NCBI GenBank assembly: GCA_913063495.1
Contig: CAJXXT010000020.1
Coordinates: 1 to 42,387, forward strand
Length of the DNA stretch: 42,387 nucleotides
Reading direction: 5' to 3'
From: an uncultured Gammaproteobacteria bacterium
GTDB taxonomy: Bacteria; Pseudomonadota; Gammaproteobacteria; Pseudomonadales; Ketobacteraceae
Below the pieces are notes generated by a model. The model made no database searches. It was not told the origin of the DNA and worked only from the letters and a program-made list of their open reading frames with translations. Below, piece by piece: positions 7,965 through 15,816 of this stretch; the first letter of the stretch is position 1; each line of letters starts with the position of its first letter. A program made the position numbers and the translations under genes.

Positions 7965-8917
7965 GATAGTTCGACCTCGTAAGCGGCGAACTTTCGAATA
8001 TTTATTACACCAGTATCTAATAACAAATATTGGCCTTTTATACCCATGAGTGTGCCTTCTACTAGAGGGTTTTTGTCAAAGTTAAAGGATGTGACTTTAG
8101 TCGGGTATACCTTTACGGGGTAATGGATGTCGATGGGCTCCTCATCCAGCCACTGCATTGCATCGTCTCCGTGCTCCTCTTTTAGTGCTTGCAGCTGTTC
8201 ATCGCAGGCTTCTAAAAGTTGATCACGAATGGCTTTAAGATCTAAGGTTTCAACATCGTTTTTAAGCATCTTACGCCAGTTTGTTTTATCCGATACATGT
8301 TCGGCGATAATGACTTCTACTAATCCAGAGAGTTTGCGAGCACTCACTTTCATGATGGGTAGCGCTTGTATGGCACCCTGATCCATCCAGCGTGTTGGGA
8401 TTTGAGTACCGCGAGTGATACCCACCTTAATACCCGATGAATTTGCTAAATAGACATAATGGGGTTTGAAGCAAAAGTCCTGTGCCCATTCAGGCTCCCG
8501 ACAAGTGCCTTGATCAAAATGACAGGTTTCGGGTTTCATGATGCACATGTCACAGCTGGCGAGTTTTTTAAAACAAGGATAACAGTGGCCTTGGCTAAAA
8601 CTCTTTTTGGTTTTGCGGCCGCAATGGCTGCAGAAAATCTGGCCAGTAAAATTGAGTCGAATGGAACGTCCAATAAGCGGATTTAGGGCAATGTTCTGGT
8701 CACCCATTGGCAGTTCGTAAGCAACGCTGGGGGTGTCGAAACTATCGCTATCACCCGCAAGAAGGTTGCGCATTTTCGCTAAAGTACCCGTAATAACGGT
8801 ATTGTTGCTTGAGTGATTAGTATCTGTTGTTATATCTGCTGCTGTGTCTTCTGATATTTCTGGATTTGTCATTTTTTCTTTTATCATTCCTGCTTCTGCC
8901 ATTCCTACTTTTACCAT
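7955..8917 (-). CDS. DUF2797 family protein: Cys-rich zinc module plus GIY-YIG-like segment
   Basis: About 320 residues. After a variable N-terminus there is a cysteine cluster with CSHCGRKTKKSFSQGHCYPC and CDMC, likely one or two zinc sites. It is followed by HYVYLANSSGIKVGITR, which resembles the first strands of the GIY-YIG / T5orf172 nuclease fold. The family is annotated only as DUF2797. Start uncertain: in-frame ATGs occur at 8917, 8902, 8887 and 8872, exactly 15 nt apart. ATG 8917 overlaps the DUF2782 stop and would be translationally coupled. The C-terminal part (about 120 residues) is unassigned. Nuclease activity is inference only. Confidence 0.75.
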   Translation of the reverse strand: MVKVGMAEAGMIKEKMTNPEISEDTAADITTDTNHSSNNTVITGTLAKMRNLLAGDSDSFDTPSVAYELPMGDQNIALNPLIGRSIRLNFTGQIFCSHCGRKTKKSFSQGHCYPCFKKLASCDMCIMKPETCHFDQGTCREPEWAQDFCFKPHYVYLANSSGIKVGITRGTQIPTRWMDQGAIQALPIMKVSARKLSGLVEVIIAEHVSDKTNWRKMLKNDVETLDLKAIRDQLLEACDEQLQALKEEHGDDAMQWLDEEPIDIHYPVKVYPTKVTSFNFDKNPLVEGTLMGIKGQYLLLDTGVINIRKFAAYEVELSYD

Positions 8918-9198
8918 GTTAACAACGTCCACTCGGGTACTTGAATACGATCATAATCATTACGAATAAACTTACCGTCGCCGTTAGGGTCAACCAGATA
9001 ATAAGGTTTGCCTATTTTAGGGATTACCTTAATACCATATACCTTGCCGTTTACCTGGTGTATTTGCATTTCTTTATCACCATCTTTCACAATGGTGACT
9101 TTGGGCTCAGGTTGAATGTCAGAGCGTTCATCATAAGGCTCTACTCTCGCGAATACAGAGAGGGGTATCAGTAATACAATCGCAATGAATAAGCGCAT
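8911..9198 (-). CDS. DUF2782 family small periplasmic protein
   Basis: Start placed at ATG 9198, which has GGAG six bases upstream; an ATG at 9210 lacks a site. The product of 95 residues begins MRLFIAIVLLIPLSVFARVE, a signal peptide, and continues with a mature domain of about 75 residues ending in GKPYYLVDPNGDGKFIRNDY and VPEWTLLTW. This fits DUF2782, small exported proteins found near polA and thrB in Pseudomonas relatives. The YYLVD-NGDG segment is the family hallmark as I recall it. Function unknown. It is the first gene of a two-gene unit with the DUF2797 gene, which overlaps its stop. Confidence 0.82.
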   Translation of the reverse strand: MRLFIAIVLLIPLSVFARVEPYDERSDIQPEPKVTIVKDGDKEMQIHQVNGKVYGIKVIPKIGKPYYLVDPNGDGKFIRNDYDRIQVPEWTLLTW

Positions 9199-9287
9199 TA
9201 AGAACTCCATTGGCAGATATAAGGGGTTATAACTGAGGTTTCAAATGAGGTGTTAACTACAGTTTACTGTTATTCACTATATGCGAC

Positions 9288-9305
9288 AAATGATAAGCAT
9301 CATTT
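9288..9305. promoter_or_regulatory. 18-bp palindrome AAATGAT-N4-ATCATTT, possible operator
   Basis: Perfect 7-bp arms around AAGC, between the divergent DUF2782 gene and the HSL-type hydrolase gene. The AT-rich sequence with AATGATAA resembles half of a Fur box, but the spacing is not that of the 19-bp consensus. Could be a Fur or other dimeric regulator site; low certainty. Confidence 0.3.
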
Positions 9306-9413
9306 ATTGCCCTTGTGTTGGAATTGCGATTATCCTGTTTAGTGTGGTCTTTGAAATCCGCTAATCGCTAATATAGTTGCGAAAATGGTAAGTTTTACTC
9401 GGTTGAGTCAAAT

Positions 9414-10487
9414 ATGTTGGATCAAATGAAAAAGCTAGAAAAAGTGAAAAATGTCCTATCTCGCGCAGCGTTAAAATTGCCACCTAAGCAGCTTGAAGTG
9501 ATCGCAGGCAGCAAACCTTACGTCTGGGAAGGTCGAGCTTTAGATCCACAAATGCATGTCGTTGCCAAGGCTTATGCAGAGGAAAGCCCGTTACACTCGT
9601 TTCCTATTAGGCTTGCTCGAACTCAGTATGTTGAGAACTCCAAACTGTTGGACAGTCCCCGCCGGAAGTCCGTTAAGACAAAAAATAGAACGATCGAGTT
9701 ATCGTCTGCGGCAGGCGTTCGATCGGTGGGTATTCGTATTTTTAACCCACCACAACTCACCAATGAACCTATTCCTGTTATGGTTTATTACCATGGTGGG
9801 GGCTGGTCGGTGGGAAGTTCGGATACCGTTGATGCCTTATGTTCAGGGTTTGCAGAAGACCTTAATCATATTGTGATATCAGTGGATTATCGATTAGCAC
9901 CTGAGCATAAATATCCGGCAGCTGCAGATGATGCGGTGGATAGTTTCTTGTGGCTAAAAAACAATGCGTCCCATTATGGGGGTGATGAAAATAATGTGTA
10001 TGTTGCTGGAGACAGCGCGGGGGCTAATTTAGCGGCAGTAGTGAGTCAGCAAACAGTAAAAAATGGATTACCTACTCCTAGTGCGCAAGTACTCATCTAT
10101 CCCGCAACAGATTTGAGAAATTGTACATTATCCCATCACACGCAAGCTGAAGGTCTACCTTTATGTGGTAATACCATTAATTGGTTTGTTGGAATGTATA
10201 TGGAGGGTGATACCCATAAAGAGGAAATTAAAGCATCTCCAGGGTTGGCAAAAGGGCAGTGGCTTAAAGATCTCCCTCCTGCGATTATTACCACCGCTGG
10301 TTTTGATGTGCTGCGAGATGAAGGGGAAGCATACGCAAAACATCTAAAATCGGCCGGTGTATCGGTGTGGTATCACGAATATAGTCATTTAATGCATGCT
10401 TATGTCACCATGACGGGCCATATTGCAGCGGCAGACGTTGCGATTAAGCACACCACTGAGCAGATAAGGACGTTGATAAAAAGGTAG
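9414..10487 (+). CDS. Alpha/beta hydrolase, HSL (hormone-sensitive lipase) family esterase
   Basis: A 357-residue protein of the alpha/beta-hydrolase_3 / HSL group. The oxyanion-hole motif YYHGGGW lies near residue 127, the nucleophile elbow GDSAG near 199-203, the acid in GFDVLRDEGEAYA near 300 and the His in HLMHAY near 330, so the triad is complete. No signal peptide, so it is probably a cytoplasmic carboxylesterase acting on acyl esters; the substrate is unknown. ATG 9414 has a poor ribosome site. It is monocistronic by position, with 284 nt before the next gene. Confidence 0.88.
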   Translation: MLDQMKKLEKVKNVLSRAALKLPPKQLEVIAGSKPYVWEGRALDPQMHVVAKAYAEESPLHSFPIRLARTQYVENSKLLDSPRRKSVKTKNRTIELSSAAGVRSVGIRIFNPPQLTNEPIPVMVYYHGGGWSVGSSDTVDALCSGFAEDLNHIVISVDYRLAPEHKYPAAADDAVDSFLWLKNNASHYGGDENNVYVAGDSAGANLAAVVSQQTVKNGLPTPSAQVLIYPATDLRNCTLSHHTQAEGLPLCGNTINWFVGMYMEGDTHKEEIKASPGLAKGQWLKDLPPAIITTAGFDVLRDEGEAYAKHLKSAGVSVWYHEYSHLMHAYVTMTGHIAAADVAIKHTTEQIRTLIKR

Positions 10488-10527
10488 TTGAGAGCTGCAG
10501 ATAGCTTACTTATCTTCTGGCTTGTAA

Positions 10528-10543
10528 ATACCGATAACGGTAT
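10528..10543. promoter_or_regulatory. 16-bp palindrome ATACCG-N4-CGGTAT upstream of the decarboxylase gene
   Basis: Perfect 6-bp arms around ATAA in the 284-nt gap between the hydrolase and decarboxylase genes. The rest of the gap is AT-rich with no ORF or terminator that I trust. Could be an operator; no family assigned. Confidence 0.3.
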
Positions 10544-10771
10544 ACGTATGCTAGTCTTTTGTGGAATGTAGAAAGGTTTCTTAACTATTTATCCTTTTTG
10601 GCATAAAAACCTGACTCAATGTCCGCCTATTAACTCGTTGATTTTAAACAGAAATATTTTGATATGCTGTTGTGGTTAGAAAAATTTCGCTGAGAAGTCT
10701 CTTTGTGGTTAAAATAGGCGCCTTTAGTGATCGGCAAAGCAGTGATTAGGCAAACCTTACTAGGCAACACC

Positions 10772-12421
10772 ATGACACGAGACATGCAGTACGCAGATGC
10801 GAGTATGGAAGCGATGTACCGAATATTTACGGTACCCGAAGCACCCAACTCAAAACTCGGTAGAATCGAACAACAGATATCAGAAAATCTGGTGGGTTTT
10901 CTCCAACAGCATGTGGTGGCTGTAGAAAAAGAGTTGCCGGAGTTAGAAAAGGACTTTGTTGATTCCGAAATTCCGGAAAAACCCATTTTTGTGTCTCAGC
11001 AAGCTAATTTTTTGTTAGATAAGTTGGTTGCTCAGTCTGTTCATACCTCATCTCCTAGTTTTGTTGGGCATATGACCTCTGCCCTTCCTTATTTTATGTT
11101 GCCGCTGTCAAAAATCATGATGGCACTCAATCAAAACTTGGTAAAAATTGAAACCTCTAAAGCGTTTACGCCGTTAGAGCGCCAGGTGTTGGGCATGATG
11201 CACCGGTTAGTCTATGAAAACGAGGGTGATTTTTATACTAAGTGGATGCATGAGGCTGGTCACTCATTAGGTTCATTTTGTTCTGGTGGCACCATCGCTA
11301 ACCTAACGGCACTTTGGGTGGCGAGAAATAAATTATTAGCTCCCGATGGTGATTTTCGTGGGGTAAATTACTCCGGTATGTATGGTGCGTTAAAGCACTA
11401 TGGGTATGATGGCGTAGCAGTGCTGGTAACGGAGCGAGGCCATTATTCGTTGGGTAAAGCGGCGGATGTATTAGGCTTTGGCCGAGAGAACCTCATTGCT
11501 ATAAAAACGGATGAGAACAACAAAGCGGATATTGCCAATTTGCGGGAACAAGTAGCAGATCTAACCGCTAGAAATATTAAGGTTATGGCCATTATTGGTG
11601 TGGCGGGTACTTCTGAAACAGGCTCTGTTGATCCGTTAGATGAAATGGCGGATGTTGCTGAAGAAATTGGCTGTTATTATCACGTGGATGCTGCTTGGGG
11701 TGGCCCGACGTTATTCTCCAATACCTATAAACATATTCTAAAAGGCATTGAACGGGCAGACTCTGTGACTATTGATGCCCATAAACAGATGTATGTGCCG
11801 ATGGGTGCGGGTTTGGTGTTGTTTAAAGAGCCAACCACTGTTTCAAGTATTGAGCATCATGCGGAATATATTATCCGTAAAGGTTCAAAGGATTTAGGTA
11901 GTTATACTTTGGAAGGTTCGCGCCCGGGAATGGCGATGTTGTTGCAGTCGGGGTTAAAAATCATCGGCCGTAGCGGTTATGAGATTTTGATTGATGAGGG
12001 TATCAATAAGGCTCGCTCTTTTGCGGATATGATTAATCGTGAAGAGGAGTTTGAGTTGGTGTCGGCTCCCGAGTTGAATATTCTGACGTATCGATTTGTG
12101 CCTGCTTATGTGCAAAAAGCATTGGCTGCGGCTTCTGAGGGTAAGCGGAATAAAATTTTGGATGTGTTAAATCGCCTGACTAAGCGTATTCAGAAAGCGC
12201 AGCGTGCTCATGGTAAGTCTTTTGTGTCACGTACTACGTTAACTCCGATGAAGTATGATCATTATCCTGCAGTGGTTTTTCGAGTGGTGTTGGCGAATCC
12301 GTTGACCAGTATGGATGTTTTGCGGGCGATTATTATGGAGCAGTTGGAAATTGCGGGTAGTAATTCTTGTAAGGTGTTTATGGCGGAGCTTGCTTGTTTG
12401 TGTGATATACCTGCGGAGTAA
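10772..12421 (+). CDS. panP: PLP-dependent aspartate 1-decarboxylase, PanP type
   Basis: A fold-type I PLP group II decarboxylase. Visible are FCSGGTIANLTALWVARN (cofactor phosphate region), HVDAAWGGPTLFSN (Asp to the pyridine N) and DAHKQMYVPMGAGLVLF with the Schiff-base Lys near residue 338. It resembles the PanP group, which makes beta-alanine from aspartate for pantothenate in gammaproteobacteria lacking panD. A glutamate decarboxylase or related role cannot be excluded from sequence alone. Start moved to ATG 10772 (AGG seven bases upstream) from an in-frame GTG at 10727, giving 549 residues. It is followed by hairpin copy B and polA. Confidence 0.8.
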   Translation: MTRDMQYADASMEAMYRIFTVPEAPNSKLGRIEQQISENLVGFLQQHVVAVEKELPELEKDFVDSEIPEKPIFVSQQANFLLDKLVAQSVHTSSPSFVGHMTSALPYFMLPLSKIMMALNQNLVKIETSKAFTPLERQVLGMMHRLVYENEGDFYTKWMHEAGHSLGSFCSGGTIANLTALWVARNKLLAPDGDFRGVNYSGMYGALKHYGYDGVAVLVTERGHYSLGKAADVLGFGRENLIAIKTDENNKADIANLREQVADLTARNIKVMAIIGVAGTSETGSVDPLDEMADVAEEIGCYYHVDAAWGGPTLFSNTYKHILKGIERADSVTIDAHKQMYVPMGAGLVLFKEPTTVSSIEHHAEYIIRKGSKDLGSYTLEGSRPGMAMLLQSGLKIIGRSGYEILIDEGINKARSFADMINREEEFELVSAPELNILTYRFVPAYVQKALAAASEGKRNKILDVLNRLTKRIQKAQRAHGKSFVSRTTLTPMKYDHYPAVVFRVVLANPLTSMDVLRAIIMEQLEIAGSNSCKVFMAELACLCDIPAE

Positions 12422-12500
12422 TTGTTGCCTCCCACTTGGAGGGGCTCCGTGATAGCATGGGTTATCTTTTTTAGTTGGTTAGCGGGTCTCAGAGTTCGCA

Positions 12501-12603
12501 CCGAATTTGATGCCTTATTTCAGAAACCGCAGCTAGTACATCCTTGTATGCTTTCTTCGGCGTCCTTGCCTCAGAGATTTCTGAAATAAGGCATCAAATT
12601 CGG
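12501..12603. repeat. Structured hairpin element, copy B (26-bp perfect inverted repeat, conserved apex)
   Basis: Arms 12501-12526 and 12578-12603 pair perfectly over 26 bp. As in copy A, the inner 9 nt are TTTCAGAAA and TTTCTGAAA, but the outer 17 nt are largely different from copy A. The apex (12527-12577, 51 nt) aligns with that of copy A, with about two thirds of positions identical by eye. It has TACA/TGTA around TCCT at 12537-12548 in the place of CGCA/TGCG, then the conserved CGGCGTCC. It lies 79 nt after the decarboxylase stop and 97 nt before polA. No T-tract follows. Confidence 0.9.
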
Positions 12604-12700
12604 CGCTAATTGTGAATTTCCAATATCTTTAGAGTAGCGAATAATTTTATTCCAGCATCATTGTTTTGTGCTGGTTTTTTAACCAGATTGGATTGTAAAC

Positions 12701-15418
12701 ATGTCAAACCCTTCAACAACCAAGCCTTTAGTGCTTGTGGATGGATCTTCTTACCTTTACCGCGCGTTTCACGCATTGCCGCCGTTGATTACTTCACAAG
12801 GCCAGCCAACGGGTGCGATTAAAGGTGTGCTTAATATGTTGAAGCGCCTGATGAAGGATTATCAATCAGATCAGGTTGCGGTGATCTTTGATGCGAAGGG
12901 TAAAACTTTTCGTGATGATATGTTTCCGGAATATAAAGCGAATCGCCCTCCTATGCCGGATGATTTGCGAAGTCAGATTAAGCCGTTGCATGAGTGTATT
13001 AAAGCTTTGGGTTTTCCCATGTTAATTATTGATGGGGTTGAGGCGGATGACGTGATTGGTACGTTGTGTGCGGAGGCGTCTGAGAAAGGGATTGATACCG
13101 TTGTGTCTACGGGTGATAAGGATATGGCACAGTTGGTGACGGAGCATGTCACGCTGGCAAATACTATGACGGATACGGTGATGGATCTGGCGGGTGTTAA
13201 GGATAAGTTTGGCGTTGAGCCGGATCAGATTATTGATTATCTAGCGTTGATGGGAGACAGCGTTGATAATATTCCGGGTGTGCCTAAGTGTGGTCCAAAA
13301 ACGGCGGTTAAGTGGTTAACGTTATTTGGTTCTTTAAAAGGTGTGATGGAACATGCTGATGAAGTGAAAGGTAAGGTGGGTGAAAACTTACGCGGAAGCT
13401 TAGAACAGTTGCCGTTGTCTTATGAATTGGCCACAATTAAGTTGGATGTTGAGTTGGATGTAGGTATTGCTGACTTGGTGATGGAGCCTGCGGATAAACC
13501 GGCACTGTTAGCGTTGTATAAAGAGTTAGAGTTTAAAAGTTGGATAGCAGAGGTATCTTCTGCAGGTTCTGATGATGCGGAAGAAATGGAAGCTCCGGTT
13601 GCTGATATTGAAACCGATTATCAGGTTATTTATACCGAAGAAGAATTTGAGAAATGGTTGGAAGCATTGGCTGCTAGTGACGTGTTTGCGTTTGATACCG
13701 AAACTACCAGCTTAAATTACATGGAAGCCGAGTTAGTGGGGTTGTCGTTTTGTTGTGAAGAAGGCAAGGCGGCGTATGTTCCTGTTGACCATCGTTATCC
13801 TGGTGCACCAGAGCAGTTGTCACGAGATTGGGTGTTGGATAAATTAGCACCGTTATTGGCAGCGGAAACTCCCAAAAAAGTGGGTCAGAATTTAAAATAC
13901 GATAAAAATGTGTTGGGTAATTACGATATTGACATTAATGGTGTAGCGTTTGACACCATGTTGGAATCTTATGTTTTTAATTCAACGGCTACTCGTCACG
14001 ACATGGATAGTTTGGCGCTAAAGTATTTGGGCCATAAGACGATTCATTTTGAAGATATTGCGGGTAAAGGCAAAAAACAACTTACCTTTGATCAAGTTGA
14101 TATTGAATTGGCAGGCCCTTATGCGGCTGAAGATGCGGATGTAACTTTGCGTTTGCATAATGTGCTTTGGGCCAAGTTAGAAAAAGAGCCAACGTTGATT
14201 TCTGTGTTTGAAGATATTGAAATACCGTTGATGCCGATTATCTCTCGCATCGAACGTACAGGGGCATTAATTGATGCTGATATGTTGCGTTGTCAAAGTC
14301 AATCTTTGGCGGTTCGTATGCAAGAAATTGAGGCAGAGGCACACGAATTGGCGGGTCAGCCGTTTAATTTGTCATCCCCAAAACAATTGGGTGAGATTCT
14401 GTATGAAAAGTTAGGTTTGCCGGTTATTAAGAAAACTCCGAAAGGGGCTCCGTCTACCGCAGAGCCGGTGTTGCAAGAGTTGGCGTTGGACTATCCGTTG
14501 CCAAAAATACTCATGGAATATCGCAGCATGAGTAAATTAAAATCCACTTATACCGATAAATTACCAGAACTAATTCACCGAAGAAGTGGTCGAATTCATA
14601 CATCGTATCACCAAGCAGGTACAGCGACGGGACGATTCTCCTCTTCTGATCCAAATTTACAAAACATTCCGGTACGTTCTGAAGAAGGCAGAAAGATTCG
14701 CCAAGCGTTTATTGCAAAACCCGGTTGTAAACTAGTCGCAGCGGATTATTCTCAAATTGAATTACGTATCATGGCGCATCTATCCGGTGATGAAGGTATG
14801 GTGGCGGCATTTAATGATGGTTTGGATATTCATAAAGCCACGGCGGCAGAAGTAGTGGGTGTTGAAATTGATGAGGTGACCACTGAGCAACGTCGAAATG
14901 CTAAAGCGATTAACTTTGGTCTGATTTATGGCATGTCTGCTTTTGGTTTGGCAAAAAACCTGGGGATTTTACGGGGTGAAGCTCAGGAATATATTGATAC
15001 GTATTTTGCACGTTATCCTGGTGTTCACGAATACATGGAGCGTATCCGAGGGAGCGCTGCGGATGATGGGTATGTTGAAACCTTATTTGGACGTCGATTA
15101 TATTTAGCAGAAATTAATTCTACCAACGGTATGCGGCGACAAGCGGCAGAACGAACGGCTATCAATGCACCGATGCAAGGTACCGCTGCAGACATCATAA
15201 AACGTGCGATGATTTCTGTGGATCAATGGCTTACGGATGAAAAACTTGAATCTCGTGTAATTATGCAGGTGCACGATGAATTGGTATTGGAAGTGCCAGA
15301 GAATGAAATTGATGTTGTTGTTGACGGATTAAAGCAACGTATGAGCGCAGCAGCAGATCTATCTATTCCCTTGGTTGTGGATGTAGGTATTGGTGATAAC
15401 TGGGATGAGGCACATTAG
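12701..15418 (+). CDS. polA: DNA polymerase I
   Basis: A 905-residue family A polymerase. The N-terminal 5'-3' exonuclease starts LVLVDGSSYLYRAFHALPPL and holds the acidic cluster VEADDVIGTL and GDKDMAQLV. The 3'-5' exonuclease domain has an intact DTETTSL (Exo I) near residue 331, so proofreading is predicted. Polymerase motifs A (DYSQIELRIMAHLSGD), B (RRNAKAINFGLIYGMSAFGL) and C (QVHDELVLEV) are complete. It fills gaps in repair and removes Okazaki RNA primers. ATG 12701 is used. The DUF2237 gene starts 2 nt after its stop. Confidence 0.98.
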   Translation: MSNPSTTKPLVLVDGSSYLYRAFHALPPLITSQGQPTGAIKGVLNMLKRLMKDYQSDQVAVIFDAKGKTFRDDMFPEYKANRPPMPDDLRSQIKPLHECIKALGFPMLIIDGVEADDVIGTLCAEASEKGIDTVVSTGDKDMAQLVTEHVTLANTMTDTVMDLAGVKDKFGVEPDQIIDYLALMGDSVDNIPGVPKCGPKTAVKWLTLFGSLKGVMEHADEVKGKVGENLRGSLEQLPLSYELATIKLDVELDVGIADLVMEPADKPALLALYKELEFKSWIAEVSSAGSDDAEEMEAPVADIETDYQVIYTEEEFEKWLEALAASDVFAFDTETTSLNYMEAELVGLSFCCEEGKAAYVPVDHRYPGAPEQLSRDWVLDKLAPLLAAETPKKVGQNLKYDKNVLGNYDIDINGVAFDTMLESYVFNSTATRHDMDSLALKYLGHKTIHFEDIAGKGKKQLTFDQVDIELAGPYAAEDADVTLRLHNVLWAKLEKEPTLISVFEDIEIPLMPIISRIERTGALIDADMLRCQSQSLAVRMQEIEAEAHELAGQPFNLSSPKQLGEILYEKLGLPVIKKTPKGAPSTAEPVLQELALDYPLPKILMEYRSMSKLKSTYTDKLPELIHRRSGRIHTSYHQAGTATGRFSSSDPNLQNIPVRSEEGRKIRQAFIAKPGCKLVAADYSQIELRIMAHLSGDEGMVAAFNDGLDIHKATAAEVVGVEIDEVTTEQRRNAKAINFGLIYGMSAFGLAKNLGILRGEAQEYIDTYFARYPGVHEYMERIRGSAADDGYVETLFGRRLYLAEINSTNGMRRQAAERTAINAPMQGTAADIIKRAMISVDQWLTDEKLESRVIMQVHDELVLEVPENEIDVVVDGLKQRMSAAADLSIPLVVDVGIGDNWDEAH

Positions 15419-15420
15419 TC

Positions 15421-15801
15421 ATGATAGAAAAAGATGAATCGTTGAATGTTTTTGATGAACCATTAGCACCTTGTAGTGAAGAGCCGTTGACCGGTTTTTT
15501 TCGAGATGGTTGTTGTAATACCAATGAGCAGGATGTTGGTTCTCATACGGTTTGCATTGCAATTACCAAAGAGTTTTTGGAATATTCTCGATTTCGAGGA
15601 AACGACCTTTCAACACCAATGCCAGAGCATGGTTTTTCGGGTTTAACAGAAGGTGATCGATGGTGTTTGTGTGCCGCACGCTGGCAAGAGGCTTATGACC
15701 AAGATATGGCGCCTAGAGTGCATTTAACACGAACCCATAAAAAGGCGCTGGAAATTATTCCATTGTCACTGCTGCGCCAATTTGCTGCCGATTTAAACTA
15801 A
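15421..15801 (+). CDS. DUF2237 family protein
   Basis: A 126-residue protein, soluble by appearance, matching the DUF2237 family throughout: NVFDEPLAPCSEEPLTGFFR, DGCCNTNEQDVGSHTVC, FSGLTEGDRWCLCAARWQEA and the C-terminal THKKALEIIPL. Conserved Cys residues (about 18, 30-31, 43, 82, 84) suggest metal or redox chemistry, but no activity is established. ATG 15421 lies 2 nt after the polA stop and selO follows after 15 nt, so the three genes look like one transcription unit. Confidence 0.88.
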   Translation: MIEKDESLNVFDEPLAPCSEEPLTGFFRDGCCNTNEQDVGSHTVCIAITKEFLEYSRFRGNDLSTPMPEHGFSGLTEGDRWCLCAARWQEAYDQDMAPRVHLTRTHKKALEIIPLSLLRQFAADLN

Positions 15802-15816
15802 TAGGGGTAACGGATT

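Noticed and set aside
8459-8686. 75-codon frame opposite the DUF2797 gene
   Set aside because: Antisense to the conserved cysteine cluster; a shadow frame.
12428-12442. Hairpin CCTCC/GGAGG after the decarboxylase gene as terminator
   Set aside because: Only a 5-bp stem, and the T run begins more than 20 nt later; too weak to list.
12501-12603. Hairpin copy B as remnant of an insertion sequence
   Set aside because: No transposase fragment is near, and terminal inverted repeats of an IS would be the same in both copies, which these are not.
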